A DNA stretch of 64,000 nucleotides from REBR01 sp033721915 (GCA_033721915.1 JAWWAC010000001.1:62001-126000), one strand, 5' to 3'. Shown: positions 1-9,053, counted from the stretch's first letter. Numbers and translations are program-made. The notes: a model not told the origin generated them from the letters alone.

Positions 1-308
1 TCCCTTGGCCGCACCACCCAGTGTCGGGATTCTCCCATGCGGATGCGCCTGAGACTGAAGGGCATCATGCCGATGCTGACAATGCCGTTACCCTCGGGAT
101 TCAGCCCCGTGGTTTCAAAATCCAGGGCCATCAACGGTGACTCGGACAAAGGCGTATCGCCGCTGACGGTGCCGGCCTTGTAAAAGGCTTTCAGACGCGG
201 ATCGCGGGCCTGTCGCGACAGCTGCCTGAGACGCTCTGGCCAGTCGGGCACTCCAGCCCCCTGTACCAGCCTCTCATCCGCGGCCATGGTCAGCAACTGA
301 CGGATCAT
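1..308 (-). CDS. 3'-5' exonuclease, DnaQ/epsilon-like (partial, 3' end outside window)
   Basis: The first 102 codons of a DEDD-family exonuclease are visible. After an N-terminal stretch of about 60 residues comes DFETTG at residues 63-68, the Exo I motif whose Asp and Glu bind the catalytic metals. The remaining motifs lie outside the window. The start codon overlaps the stop of the upstream DUF294 gene in an ATGA arrangement, so the two are almost certainly co-translated. This pair of a cNMP/CBS/DUF294 protein and a PolC-like exonuclease recurs in gammaproteobacteria. The substrate and the reason for the pairing are not known from the sequence. Confidence 0.85.
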   Translation of the reverse strand, partial: MIRQLLTMAADERLVQGAGVPDWPERLRQLSRQARDPRLKAFYKAGTVSGDTPLSESPLMALDFETTGLNPEGNGIVSIGMMPFSLRRIRMGESRHWVVRPR

Positions 309-2179
309 GATCGCCGCCCCGTGGGGTAGCGCAGTTTCAGGTAGTTCTGGGCATTGCTGAGCAACTGGAAGGCATCCTTGAGGCTGCGCCGCTCAAAGTG
401 GGTCAGGTCATCCGGGCGCACATTGTTGTCCGCCTCCTTGCCCTCCTCCAGACGGGCCGCCTGGTGGCGGATACGGACCATGGCCACAAACTCCAGCGCA
501 TCACGCAGTTCCGGCCCGGTCTTGTGGGGCAGTATATTGGCTTCGATCACATCATTGATGCGGTCAAAGGAGTTCTGGGCCGTGGAGCCCGCTGCCAGGG
601 CATGCACCCTTATCAGGTCGGTCAGGGGTGCGGTGCCACGGCGCTTGAGGTTCATGGAATCCCTCTGCTCACCGTCCTGCTCCACCACAAAGTCCTTGAA
701 GAACCCCAGCGGCGGTTTTCGGTTCATGGCGTTACGGGCCATGCAGGCCAGAAACGGTGAGTTCCGACTGGCTTTTCTGGCCACCAGGGTCTTGAGCTGG
801 TCGGCCCAGGCGGTTTCCCCGGCCACGCCGTCCAGGTCAAAGAAGATGGAGCTGTTGAGCAGCCCCTCCGCTGAGGGCTCATGAATCCAGCGGTTGAAGT
901 ATTCCTCCCAGACACGCAGCGGTTGACGCCAGTGACGATTGGTGGCCATGATGTCGCCCTTGCAGTAGCTGTAGCCCAGTGAGGCCAGTCCATCGCAGAC
1001 CAGAGCCGCCAGCTGCCGGAAGTAGCCATCGTGCTCGGCGTGGATGAAGCGGTTATCCAGCACCAGGGCATTGTCCTGGTCTGTCATCATCAACTGCTCG
1101 TCACGGGCCATGGAGCCCAGTGCCAGGAAACAGTAGGGTATCGGCGGCGGCCCCAGCGCCTCCTCCGCCAGCTCCAGAAGACGCTGCTTGAAGGTGCGAC
1201 CGATCACGGACATGGCACAGCCGATCATATGGGAGTTGGCGTCCTCGTTGACCATGCGGATAAAACAGGCCTTCACATCCGGCACCAACTGCTGGAGCTC
1301 CTCCAGGGACTGGGCCCGGAAGATACTGCTCACCACAAAGAGGCTGTTCTGGGATTCGTACTGGACAATGTCCGCCAGTGCCACCACCCCCACTGGGCGC
1401 CGGTTCTGCACCACCGGCAGATGGTGGATATTGCCACGCATCATCAGCAGCATGGCTTCGAACACAAACTGGCCGCCCACCACCGTGGTGGGATCAGGGG
1501 TCATGATCTGCGACAGTGGCGTGTCATAGGGAAGTCCCCCGGCGATCACCCGGGTACGCAGATCCTTGTCGGTAATAATCCCCGTCAGTGCGGCTTCCGT
1601 GCCCTCTGGCTGTGACTCCAGCACCAGCAGTGCCGATACCCCCTCCCGGCTCATGATCCCGGCCGCCTCCGCCACGGTGGCTGTCTCGGGGAGACTCACG
1701 GCCTCCCGGGAGACCAGTTTGCGCACACGGGAGGTCATCAGCTCATTGGCGTTCTGCTGTTGGGAGACGGCCTGACGCAGACGGGTGCGGTCTTCCACCT
1801 CCACATAATCGGCAAAGTTCTCATAGTGCTCAAAGAGCGAGCGGAACTGCTGCTGTGGAATGAAATAGATCAGGCTGTCTTCAATGGCCCTGGCGGGAAA
1901 GCGTACCTGCCCGTTCATCATCAGTGCCAGCTGGCCGAACAGGTCACCATCACTCAGCCGATTGTAGAGGTCGCCATTGCGTCGATACAGCTCCACCGCA
2001 CCGCTGCGGATCAGATGCAGATCCTCGACGGTTTCCCCCAGTGCGAGGATCTCACTGCCGGCCTTGAAATAGCCCACCTGCACCTGCCCGGCCACTTCCA
2101 CAAGGGCCGCCTCCGGGAGGTCTTTCCAGGGGGCGTAACGGCGCAGGAATTCAAAAATTTCGGTCTGTTCGGCTTCCAC
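305..2179 (-). CDS. cNMP-binding / CBS / DUF294 nucleotidyltransferase-like protein
   Basis: A multi-domain cytoplasmic signalling protein. Counted from the longest frame (ATG at 2224), residues about 20-145 form a cyclic-nucleotide-binding domain, 165-290 a CBS pair, about 320-480 the DUF294 nucleotidyltransferase-like domain with a GSMARDEQ motif followed by TDQDNAL, and the rest the DUF294 C-terminal domain. I prefer a GTG start at 2179, because a GGAG ribosome site sits six bases before it and the family normally starts at this point; the ATG at 2224 is the alternative. Proteins of this type resemble GlnD-like uridylyltransferases and often sit next to sodium:solute symporters, but no symporter is present here. 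Four bases overlap the downstream exonuclease. Confidence 0.88.
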   Translation of the reverse strand: MEAEQTEIFEFLRRYAPWKDLPEAALVEVAGQVQVGYFKAGSEILALGETVEDLHLIRSGAVELYRRNGDLYNRLSDGDLFGQLALMMNGQVRFPARAIEDSLIYFIPQQQFRSLFEHYENFADYVEVEDRTRLRQAVSQQQNANELMTSRVRKLVSREAVSLPETATVAEAAGIMSREGVSALLVLESQPEGTEAALTGIITDKDLRTRVIAGGLPYDTPLSQIMTPDPTTVVGGQFVFEAMLLMMRGNIHHLPVVQNRRPVGVVALADIVQYESQNSLFVVSSIFRAQSLEELQQLVPDVKACFIRMVNEDANSHMIGCAMSVIGRTFKQRLLELAEEALGPPPIPYCFLALGSMARDEQLMMTDQDNALVLDNRFIHAEHDGYFRQLAALVCDGLASLGYSYCKGDIMATNRHWRQPLRVWEEYFNRWIHEPSAEGLLNSSIFFDLDGVAGETAWADQLKTLVARKASRNSPFLACMARNAMNRKPPLGFFKDFVVEQDGEQRDSMNLKRRGTAPLTDLIRVHALAAGSTAQNSFDRINDVIEANILPHKTGPELRDALEFVAMVRIRHQAARLEEGKEADNNVRPDDLTHFERRSLKDAFQLLSNAQNYLKLRYPTGRRS

Positions 2180-2292
2180 CCGGCACTCCAGCCTATCAAC
2201 ACTTGGATACCACAAGGGTAGCACTGACAGCCACTATGAACAGCACAGTGATCGCACACTGGTCCAGTCCCGGTCCTACCTCGTAACTAGGG

Positions 2293-2607
2293 TTGAATGT
2301 GAAAAATCACACTTACATCAAACTGGAATCAGGAAAACAGCGCTCGTCACAGCCGCCGTTTTCCGGCAAGGGTGACTTTGTGCTGACACGACTCTTCCAC
2401 ATTCTGAGCAGAACAGGAGTTTTGCTGACCGTTATCGGCGGCGCGGGCCTTCTGCTCGGTGCCGCGGGGTGGATTGACATGGATCTCTTTTCATTCGGTC
2501 TCTCTGCCGGCATCCGGGTGATCGGCACTGTGGCCATTACCGGTTGTCTGTTGAGCTTTATCGGCTTTTTCGGACTGGAATGCATCAACCAATACAAATT
2601 ACTCTGA
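2293..2607 (+). CDS. small two-helix membrane protein, unknown
   Basis: A 104-residue frame divergent from the DUF294 gene. Two hydrophobic segments are clear (about residues 37-58 and 72-95), preceded by a polar N-terminal tail, so the true start may be the internal methionine-poor region or a GTG rather than the first ATG. I do not recognise a family. It is followed after 15 bases by another tiny membrane protein and then a third that overlaps it, so the three probably form one operon that shares a promoter region with the divergent signalling gene. Confidence 0.5.
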   Translation: MNVKNHTYIKLESGKQRSSQPPFSGKGDFVLTRLFHILSRTGVLLTVIGGAGLLLGAAGWIDMDLFSFGLSAGIRVIGTVAITGCLLSFIGFFGLECINQYKLL

Positions 2608-2622
2608 CGCTGGGTACCTTTT

Positions 2623-2805
2623 ATGTTTAATAAATCCGACTTTTTCATCATCCTTGCGGTGATGTTCTCGTTCTTTATCTCCGCCTATCTATGGTTTGTC
2701 CTGGGCGATCGTGAGCAGGCCATTTTCACCGCCATCTGGATCCCCTCCATCTTCACTTTCGGCATCTACTTCAAGCTGTGTGCACTGATGGGGAGTAAAA
2801 AATGA
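2623..2805 (+). CDS. 60-residue membrane protein, unknown
   Basis: Two predicted transmembrane helices (about residues 6-27 and 33-54) make up nearly the whole protein, ending in a short basic tail GSKK. The stop codon overlaps the start of the next gene as ATGA, which argues strongly that both frames are really translated. No family recognised. Its position suggests a subunit-like role with the neighbouring mini proteins, which is inference only. Confidence 0.65.
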   Translation: MFNKSDFFIILAVMFSFFISAYLWFVLGDREQAIFTAIWIPSIFTFGIYFKLCALMGSKK

Positions 2806-2969
2806 GCTTCTCGCTGATTTACCCCGCCATCTTTGTCTTTCTGATGATGCTGATCGGTGTTGTCATGACCATTGTGGAGTTCAACAAGAGCCAGAAAACC
2901 GAGGCGGAGTTGCGTAAGGAGGAGGCTGCCGAGAAGCGCCGGAAATCGGCACAAAACCCGGATCACTGA
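2802..2969 (+). CDS. 55-residue single-helix membrane protein, unknown
   Basis: Start overlaps the stop of the preceding gene (ATGA at 2802-2805). One strongly hydrophobic segment at residues about 4-24 is followed by a charged, probably helical and cytoplasmic tail rich in Glu, Lys and Arg. The design (one anchor plus charged tail) resembles small accessory subunits of membrane complexes, but no homologous family is recognised. It ends seven bases before the convergent DUF1415 gene. Confidence 0.6.
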   Translation: MSFSLIYPAIFVFLMMLIGVVMTIVEFNKSQKTEAELRKEEAAEKRRKSAQNPDH

Positions 2970-2975
2970 CGGTTG

Positions 2976-3545
2976 TTACGGGCATTCGCCACGGCATTGG
3001 GCCAGCCACTGGGCCAGTGTCTGGCTGCCAAGGCGGTTCATGCGGCGGATATTGCGATCGGGTATGGCTTCCGGGTCCGGGTGACTCTCCAGGGCCTGCT
3101 CGACGCGGTCTTCCCGTAACAGGTGCAGTGTTGGCCAGGGGGCGCGGTTGGTGTAATTCTCCGCGTCCCCTGGGCCGGTGCCGGCAAACTGGTAGTGGGG
3201 GTGGAAGCTGGCAATCTGGAACTGCCCCTCCCATCCGAAGTCCTGCAAAAGCGCATTGGCCAGGTAGAGGAATTCGTTGTAGCGGGAGAAATCCTGCAGC
3301 ATGGAGTCCATCACCAGCAGTGTGGTCTCCAGGTTCTCGGGGGCGGTCTGGTCCAGCCGGACCAGCTCTTCCTGCAAGGCCTCCAGCAATGATTCCTCAC
3401 TTGCCGCATCGGTGACCTGGATTCGCACCAGCCCAGCCGCCAGTGGCTGGCGGGCAAAGGGGCAGAGATTGAGCCCCACCACAAAACGTTCCAGCCACCG
3501 GGTCATCTCGGCCCGGATAACGGCGTGGCTGTCTTCAGCGCCCAT
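2976..3545 (-). CDS. DUF1415 family protein
   Basis: About 189 residues with the NLCPFA signature near the N-terminus and the family's conserved body containing HPHYQFAG and NRAPWPT stretches. I place the start at the ATG at 3545 (MGAEDSH), which overlaps the end of the upstream MOSC gene by eleven bases; a longer frame exists to 3575 but its extra ten residues are not family-like. Function of DUF1415 proteins is unknown. Co-translation with the MOSC gene is likely. Confidence 0.85.
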   Translation of the reverse strand: MGAEDSHAVIRAEMTRWLERFVVGLNLCPFARQPLAAGLVRIQVTDAASEESLLEALQEELVRLDQTAPENLETTLLVMDSMLQDFSRYNEFLYLANALLQDFGWEGQFQIASFHPHYQFAGTGPGDAENYTNRAPWPTLHLLREDRVEQALESHPDPEAIPDRNIRRMNRLGSQTLAQWLAQCRGECP

Positions 3546-4032
3546 GGTCAGTGCCCCCGACGGCGTCGGCATCACCGGTCACAACGGCGTCCCCCACACG
3601 GATCACGCCGGTACTGAGCACCTCGGCCCTCAGCCCCCCCTGCCCCATCAGCGCCTTCACCACCTGTGGCGGCGTGAGATCCGGCTGCTGCAGAATCCGG
3701 CCCAGTACCGAGCAGGGGTCACAGGGCTCAATGCCACGCAGCCGCACGGCGCCGACGCTGAATTCACGGCCCGGCAAGGCGTTGAGATCCACCCCACAGG
3801 TGATCAGATTGCGGCGAAACTCTCCCGGTGGGACGGACAGGCCATGGGCCTGGTTGAAGGCGCTGACGGCCTCTTCGGCAATCAGTGTGATCTGGGTGGC
3901 GGGGGCAGTCCCCCTGGGCCGATAGTGCCTGTCTCCAACGATGCCGGCACCCAGCCGGGCCTGTACCGACTCCCGGGCCGTGACAGGCCCACGGGACTTC
4001 TCCGCGGTGTAAATGGCAGCGATGGTGGCCAA
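3535..4032 (-). CDS. MOSC domain-containing protein
   Basis: 165 residues forming a single MOSC domain, the fold that delivers sulfur or handles molybdenum cofactor in sulfurases and in YiiM-like proteins. Visible marks are the GDRHYRP region near residue 34, the EFRRNL stretch near residue 71, and the conserved cysteines in the EPCDPC motif near residues 101-106. It is a compact stand-alone version without the beta-barrel N-domain. The specific substrate cannot be read from sequence. The next gene upstream, YlqF, ends 35 bases away. Confidence 0.85.
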   Translation of the reverse strand: MATIAAIYTAEKSRGPVTARESVQARLGAGIVGDRHYRPRGTAPATQITLIAEEAVSAFNQAHGLSVPPGEFRRNLITCGVDLNALPGREFSVGAVRLRGIEPCDPCSVLGRILQQPDLTPPQVVKALMGQGGLRAEVLSTGVIRVGDAVVTGDADAVGGTDHGR

Positions 4033-4066
4033 GGGTTCCGCCCTCTTGGTTTTGTGGCTTGAGTTA

Positions 4067-4999
4067 TTATTCAGCCCTGCGGCTGTCTTCCCGGAAGCGC
4101 TTCTTGCGCTGTGCTTTCATTTCCGCCTTGCGGGCCTGCTCCTCCGCCACGGCGGCCTTTTCCGACTCGATCATGGCCGGGGACTCCAGGGTTATGGGCC
4201 CCAGTTTACCGGCACGCAGCTCACTGATCAGCACCTCGCAGATCTTGTGCAGATTCACCCGGCCGCCCTTGTTGAGCGCCCCCCGCTGATGGGCCGCCAT
4301 TTCCAGGAATTCCAGCTCGGTGGCGGGTAGCCGCTCCAGTGAGAAGCGTTCCATCAGCGCCTGTGGATAGGCCTTCAGCAGATACTCCGCCACAAAAAAG
4401 CTTACATCGTCGAACTCCATGGCCGTGTTGCGGATGGCACCGGTGGCGGCCAGGCGGTAACTGCTGGCGGGGTTTTCGATCTTGGGCCAGAGGATGCCCG
4501 GTGTGTCCAGCAGAACAATGCCGCTGCCCAGGTTGATGCGTTGCTGACTCTTGGTGACGGCGGGCTCGTTGCCGGTTTTGGCAATGGAGCGCCCGGTGAG
4601 GATATTGATCAGTGTAGACTTGCCGACATTGGGGATGCCCACAATCATGGCGTTGATGTTGCTGGTGCTGGCGTCTTTATTCGGCAGCATCCGCCGGCAC
4701 AGTTCGGTGATCTGGCGGATCCGCCCCGGGTCACGGGTGCTGGCGGCAAAGGTCTTCACCGACCTTTCCCGCTCCAGGTACCGCTGCCATTCGGCGGTGG
4801 CCACGGGGTCCGCCAGGTCCGTTTTGCTCAGCACCTTGATGCAGGGCTTTTCACCACGCAGGCGGGCTATGGCCGGGTTTTCACTGGAGTGGGGAATGCG
4901 CGCATCCAAAACTTCGATCAGCAGGTCCACACGGGGCAATGCCTCGCTGATGGCCTTTTGCGCCTTGTGCATGTGTCCCGGGTACCACTGGATTGCCAT
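4067..4999 (-). CDS. ylqF: ribosome biogenesis GTPase YlqF/RbgA
   Basis: 310 residues with circularly permuted GTPase order: the SKTDLAD specificity motif (G4) comes before the P-loop GIPNVGKST and the DTPGILWP (G3) motif. This order is typical of YlqF/RbgA, which acts in assembly of the large ribosomal subunit. The N-terminal WYPGHM motif is the family hallmark, and a basic C-terminal tail (residues about 275-310) probably contacts rRNA. The length agrees with the family. Whether it is essential here as in Bacillus is not known. Confidence 0.93.
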   Translation of the reverse strand: MAIQWYPGHMHKAQKAISEALPRVDLLIEVLDARIPHSSENPAIARLRGEKPCIKVLSKTDLADPVATAEWQRYLERERSVKTFAASTRDPGRIRQITELCRRMLPNKDASTSNINAMIVGIPNVGKSTLINILTGRSIAKTGNEPAVTKSQQRINLGSGIVLLDTPGILWPKIENPASSYRLAATGAIRNTAMEFDDVSFFVAEYLLKAYPQALMERFSLERLPATELEFLEMAAHQRGALNKGGRVNLHKICEVLISELRAGKLGPITLESPAMIESEKAAVAEEQARKAEMKAQRKKRFREDSRRAE

Positions 5000-5070
5000 G
5001 AACGCACCTGTCGTCGTAATTCGGACGACTATTGTACGTGATACCGGAAGGATTCTGTTAAGAAGCGCGC

Positions 5071-5529
5071 TTACTCAATCACGCCCCGCTCGCGCAACGC
5101 CGTGCGCAGCGCCTCGACACGGTCCCGGTTGACGTTGAAGTCGTAGTAGCCGATACGTCCGGTGGAGCGCACATGCATGACTCCTTCACCGGGGTACAGC
5201 AGCAGCTCCAGATCGTCGGTGTAGAAACGCCACGGACTGATAACCTCCGCACGCAGATAGGTCTCACGGAGATCCACGATCTCGGTGCGGGTCATATCGG
5301 AGACCACCCGGCGAGTCTCCTCCCAGGCCGACTCCGGCGCCATGCGCAGTGTGAAAGGCGCTATCTGCTTGTCCGGGTTGTCCTCCTGGCTGCTGACACA
5401 GCGTGGCCACTGAGGGCAATCCGTCAGCTGACCTTCGTCCACACCCACACTGTGCTCGGTCATGGCACCGCAGCCCGCCAGGGCCAGTGCCATCAGCGGG
5501 AAAAGAACAAGACGCATTGGCTGTTGCAT
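5071..5529 (-). CDS. DUF1499 family lipoprotein
   Basis: About 152 residues from the ATG at 5529. A hydrophobic signal ends in the lipobox LALAGC, so the mature protein should be lipid-anchored at Cys20 in the cell envelope. The rest matches DUF1499: CPQWPRCVSSQ near the N-terminus, then ELLLYPGEGVMHVRSTGRIG and a Tyr-Asp-Phe stretch, ending in an Arg-rich helix. Function unknown. The longer frame up to 5562 adds eleven residues before the signal peptide and is less likely. Confidence 0.85.
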   Translation of the reverse strand: MQQPMRLVLFPLMALALAGCGAMTEHSVGVDEGQLTDCPQWPRCVSSQEDNPDKQIAPFTLRMAPESAWEETRRVVSDMTRTEIVDLRETYLRAEVISPWRFYTDDLELLLYPGEGVMHVRSTGRIGYYDFNVNRDRVEALRTALRERGVIE

Positions 5530-5592
5530 GATCGGTGCTCCATGAAAGTGGCAATGCCACACTATACCCTGCAGACAGGCGTTCGGATCATT

Positions 5593-5907
5593 TCACCGCT
5601 TCGGCGGCATCACCACCCATTCTGGCTCGTCAAACTCACCCAGCGGACGGATATCGCACAGATGGGCGGCGCTGCGGATAATCTCCGCCACCCGGGGGTC
5701 CTGCTGCCCCTCCATGTCATCCCGGTGGGCCTTGCTGTCCCAGTGGGCGATGGCGATCAGCACATTGGGGTCGTCCATTTTCCGGTGCAGCTCGGTGCCC
5801 CTGGCCCCCGGGGCGCTCTGGATAATCTCACTGGCACGCACCCAGGCATCGGCGTATTCCTCGGCGCTGTGGCCTTCCCGGATATGCACTTCAAAGAGGT
5901 ATTTCAT
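5593..5907 (-). CDS. antibiotic biosynthesis monooxygenase (ABM) fold protein
   Basis: 104 residues of the dimeric alpha/beta-barrel ABM type: an initial beta strand, a helix of about 15 residues, then GARGTELHRKMDD and the AHWDSKAHRDDM segment where members of this fold commonly have Trp and His in the pocket. Members include haem-degrading enzymes and small quinol oxygenases as well as proteins with no known activity, so a reaction cannot be assigned. It sits between two single genes on the same strand. Confidence 0.7.
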   Translation of the reverse strand: MKYLFEVHIREGHSAEEYADAWVRASEIIQSAPGARGTELHRKMDDPNVLIAIAHWDSKAHRDDMEGQQDPRVAEIIRSAAHLCDIRPLGEFDEPEWVVMPPKR

Positions 5908-5959
5908 CCTTCAGTCTCCTTATTGGCCTCCGTCATCGGCTCGGTACCCTGAGTCAAGT

Positions 5960-6367
5960 TCACAGGGCGTAACGGATCACGTCAATGGTATCCACCACCA
6001 GTGACAGGCCCGCAATCAGCAGATAGGCCCGGATGTACTTGCCGAACAGCGTGGTCACATCGAACTGCTGGCGGCGCAGCAGAATCCACAGGTAAACAGG
6101 CCCCCAGCCCAGCAGATGAGCCAGACCCAGAAGACGCACATAGCCGAACTGGGCAAAGAGCCACTCCATAATGGCGGCCGCCACCAGAAAGCTGGCAAAA
6201 ATGGCCAGCGCCTCAACCCGGATACGCCAGCCGCCATGGGCCCGGTAAGGGACAAAGGCCAGTGCCAGCAGGTGGGTAAGCACCAGAACGCCCACCCAGG
6301 CCAGCAGCCAGGTGGGCTGGGAGAGTATGGCCTGGCCCAGTGAGTCGAAAGAGGCGGTATTGCTCAT
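5960..6367 (-). CDS. four-helix integral membrane protein, unknown
   Basis: 135 residues with four hydrophobic segments (about 18-38, 49-70, 75-96, 112-132) and short loops. No catalytic motif is visible. Comparable small membrane proteins are common in marine gammaproteobacteria but I do not recognise a named family. About 110 bases separate it from the DUF1853 gene on the same strand. Confidence 0.7.
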   Translation of the reverse strand: MSNTASFDSLGQAILSQPTWLLAWVGVLVLTHLLALAFVPYRAHGGWRIRVEALAIFASFLVAAAIMEWLFAQFGYVRLLGLAHLLGWGPVYLWILLRRQQFDVTTLFGKYIRAYLLIAGLSLVVDTIDVIRYAL

Positions 6368-6477
6368 GGCAAAAATCCTTTGTTATTGAGTCGGAATGGC
6401 CGTGGACAGGGTAGTGACGCTCTGGCCCCTGAAAGGTTTCAAACACAGGGCCCGGAGTACAGGCACCATCAACCGGG

Positions 6478-7416
6478 TCAATGGCGTTCTGGCCACTGGG
6501 CCGGCACCACAAAAAACCGCTCCACCTCTTTCCACTGAGGCTGCGGATGCCCGGTCGGGCCAACGGCCTCACGGGCCATGCGGGCGAAAAGACGGGGGCT
6601 GTTGGTGGTGTGTACCCGCTCCAGTGTGGCCAGCGTCTCCTCCGTGTCCGGGGCATCGGGCTGAATCCAGGGCCCCAGCCAGTGGGGTTTGCGCAGTGGC
6701 ACCCAGGTCTCCGGGTTCATGGCCAGTGCCTGTTCCAGGTACAGCCAGTGGCCGCGATGATGGTCGGCCGGCGCACCCGGTGGCGATGGGAACCCGGGTT
6801 CCGGGGGGTAGAACAGATAGCCCGGCATGAAAATGCAGGAGCGGGGCACCTCGTGGATGCCTGCGGCCTTCAGCGCTGCTGCGGCCTCCGGCAGCCGGGT
6901 GATCTGGCTCTGGTGCTCCAGCAGGCGTCGGGTCTTGATATCCAGGCGGTCACTGGCGTTGGGGCCATACCAGAGGGCCGACTCGTGGCCGCTCTTCTGG
7001 TGGCCCAGGTAGAATTTCACGGCAATCTCATGGTGCTCAATGCCCCCCGTGTGGGGGTTGCGCAGCACAAAGTCCAGCTCCCCCAGGGTTTTCCGGCTTC
7101 CCCGCACCGGCAGGTTCTTCACCAGCAGCTCCCAGCCCAGCACCTCGGTCATCAGGCATTCATAGAGGCGCTCGAAATACAGCCCCAGTCGCGGGTGTGG
7201 TACCTCACTCAGCAGCCCCGGCCCCTGACCCGGGTTGTGATCCCAGTGGCGCAGCAGCGCCAGTGTCTCCGCCACACGGCGGTGATGACGCAGATAACCG
7301 GAAAGATCCAGCGTCAGTGAGTCCGCAAAGAGCTGCGGTGCATGGCAGATCCAGGCCATATGGCGAAGGGCCGGGACACGGAACTGTGTCAGATCGGGCA
7401 TGGTGGTGGCGTTCAT
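6478..7416 (-). CDS. DUF1853 family protein
   Basis: About 312 residues starting at the ATG at 7416 (MNATTMPD); ATG at 7401 is also possible, and the frame stays open up to 7503 without family-like sequence. The body contains the LGLYFERLYE region, the GELDFVLRN stretch and an HHEIAVKFYLG segment. This resembles the order of acidic and lysine residues in PD-(D/E)XK nuclease folds (E, then D, then ExK). DUF1853 has no established function. The nuclease reading is an inference from the spacing of these residues. Confidence 0.85.
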   Translation of the reverse strand: MNATTMPDLTQFRVPALRHMAWICHAPQLFADSLTLDLSGYLRHHRRVAETLALLRHWDHNPGQGPGLLSEVPHPRLGLYFERLYECLMTEVLGWELLVKNLPVRGSRKTLGELDFVLRNPHTGGIEHHEIAVKFYLGHQKSGHESALWYGPNASDRLDIKTRRLLEHQSQITRLPEAAAALKAAGIHEVPRSCIFMPGYLFYPPEPGFPSPPGAPADHHRGHWLYLEQALAMNPETWVPLRKPHWLGPWIQPDAPDTEETLATLERVHTTNSPRLFARMAREAVGPTGHPQPQWKEVERFFVVPAQWPERH

Positions 7417-7536
7417 TGGGCCAGAGTAACGCAAAAAAACCGGCAGGGAACCCCCGCTTCCCCCCTGACCGCGACGGAGCCCGGGCATTGCCCCGGGGCA
7501 CAATCACCGCGCGGCTGTGTCAGGCCCACCGTGAGC

Positions 7537-8055
7537 TCAGGGCTGACGCTGTCGCAGTGTCAGTGTGCCGGCCTGCTGGGAGAAATCCACCTGGCTCAGT
7601 GCACTCATGCCCAGCAGCACCATGTCCTCGTCCATGGACGGGTTGATGGTGGCCTTGACGTTGTGAAAGGTCATGTCACCGAGGCGCAGCTGGTCGATGG
7701 TGGTGCTCCAGACCCGGACCGTTCCGGCGGCGGTGCGGGCACGGCCTTCCTGGCGGCGCTGCAGGCCCGCCTTGCGGGCGATGTCATCGGAGACGGCCAC
7801 GGTGGTGGCGCCGGTATCCAGGATAAAGGTCACCGGCTGCTGGTTGATGGTGCCGTTGGCCAGGTAGTGGCCCTGGCGGTTGGCCTGCAGCTCGATCTCC
7901 GTGGCGCCACCCCGGCTATGGCTGACCAGCTGCTGGTTGGGGTTTCTCTGCTGTTCGTTCCAGGCGCCGAAAAACTGGCTGGCCCCGAACAGCAGCACGC
8001 CCCAGAACCCCACAAAGATCATCAGGTAGCGGATTTCCGGTCGGCTGGATGCCAT
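7537..8055 (-). CDS. membrane-anchored retropepsin-like aspartic protease
   Basis: About 172 residues from the ATG at 8055. An N-terminal transmembrane helix (residues about 10-28) anchors a periplasmic domain that carries FILDTGATTVAVS, the DTGA catalytic motif of clan AA aspartic proteases, followed by GLQRRQEG and a second strand pair. Only one Asp motif is present, so it should act as a homodimer like retropepsins. This matches the TIGR02281-type family found in proteobacteria. The substrate is unknown. Confidence 0.85.
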   Translation of the reverse strand: MASSRPEIRYLMIFVGFWGVLLFGASQFFGAWNEQQRNPNQQLVSHSRGGATEIELQANRQGHYLANGTINQQPVTFILDTGATTVAVSDDIARKAGLQRRQEGRARTAAGTVRVWSTTIDQLRLGDMTFHNVKATINPSMDEDMVLLGMSALSQVDFSQQAGTLTLRQRQP

Positions 8056-8123
8056 GGCGTCCCCTGCAATCAAAAAATGAATGGCGGCGGCTGACTCCCA
8101 GGGTAGCGCAAAAGCCCGGGCCG

Positions 8124-9053
8124 TTACCCGGACTGAACACTCGCTTCTGGAACCCGCTTTTCCCCGGCCTTGCGAATGAAACGCACGGTGGCCGCCACGT
8201 CTTCACGGGCCTCTGACAGCAGCGGATAGAAGATCGGCCAGACATGCATCATGCCGGTGCGGGAGATCGTTTCCACCGGCACTCCCGCCTCACGGGCCCG
8301 ATCCGCCACGCAATAGGCATCATCGCGCAGGCACTCCCCTTCATCCACGGTCAGCAGCAGCGGCGGAAAACCGTCAAAATCACCGAACACCGGCGAAGCC
8401 TGGGGGTGTCGGCGGCTCTCATCACTGGGGGTATAGAGGGTGCGGATCATCTGGAAGGTGCTGGCCATGAAAAACGAATCCGTGTCCTGGTTGGCCTCAC
8501 GGCTGGGCTGCTCCTGGGTCATGTCCGCGTAGGGGGAATAGGCCACGGCGCAGCGGGGCATGGGCAGCTGCGTTTCCCGGATGGCCAGCAGGGTGCCCAG
8601 TGCCAGTCCACCGCCGGCCGAGTCCCCCATGATGGTAATGCTCCCGGGCCCGAACCGGGTCAGCAGCAGCCGGTAACTGGCCATGGCGTCTTCCACGGCC
8701 GCCGGGAAGGGATGCTCAGGGGCCAGACGGTAATTGGGCAGATAGACATCGGCGTGCAACGCATTGGCCAGCTTGCCACACAGATTGAGATAGGTTTTGG
8801 TCACCCCGGAGACATAGCCACCTCCGTGCAGGTACAGCACCGCCCGGCCCGGATCCTTGACACTCAGCCAGTCACCACTCACCGATTCCGTCCTGAAGGA
8901 CTGCTGATGCACCCCTTTTGGCAGCATCACCGGCATGGGGGGATGATCCAGCCTGCGACGCAGGTGCCGCACCAGCTCCGTGGGGCTGGAAGGGTCCAGT
9001 CGGATAAGACGTCGGGCATACCACTTGACGAGACGAGCGGGAATACTGGTCAT
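8124..9053 (-). CDS. alpha/beta hydrolase, hormone-sensitive-lipase family esterase
   Basis: 309 residues with the HSL-family oxyanion motif HGGGYVSG and the nucleophile motif GDSAGGG; the acidic residue is probably in the VDEGECLRDD region and the catalytic His in GMMHVWP near the C-terminus. Such enzymes hydrolyse short to medium chain esters. No signal peptide is visible, so it should be cytoplasmic. It begins 19 bases downstream of a Pmp3-like gene on the same strand. Confidence 0.9.
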   Translation of the reverse strand: MTSIPARLVKWYARRLIRLDPSSPTELVRHLRRRLDHPPMPVMLPKGVHQQSFRTESVSGDWLSVKDPGRAVLYLHGGGYVSGVTKTYLNLCGKLANALHADVYLPNYRLAPEHPFPAAVEDAMASYRLLLTRFGPGSITIMGDSAGGGLALGTLLAIRETQLPMPRCAVAYSPYADMTQEQPSREANQDTDSFFMASTFQMIRTLYTPSDESRRHPQASPVFGDFDGFPPLLLTVDEGECLRDDAYCVADRAREAGVPVETISRTGMMHVWPIFYPLLSEAREDVAATVRFIRKAGEKRVPEASVQSG

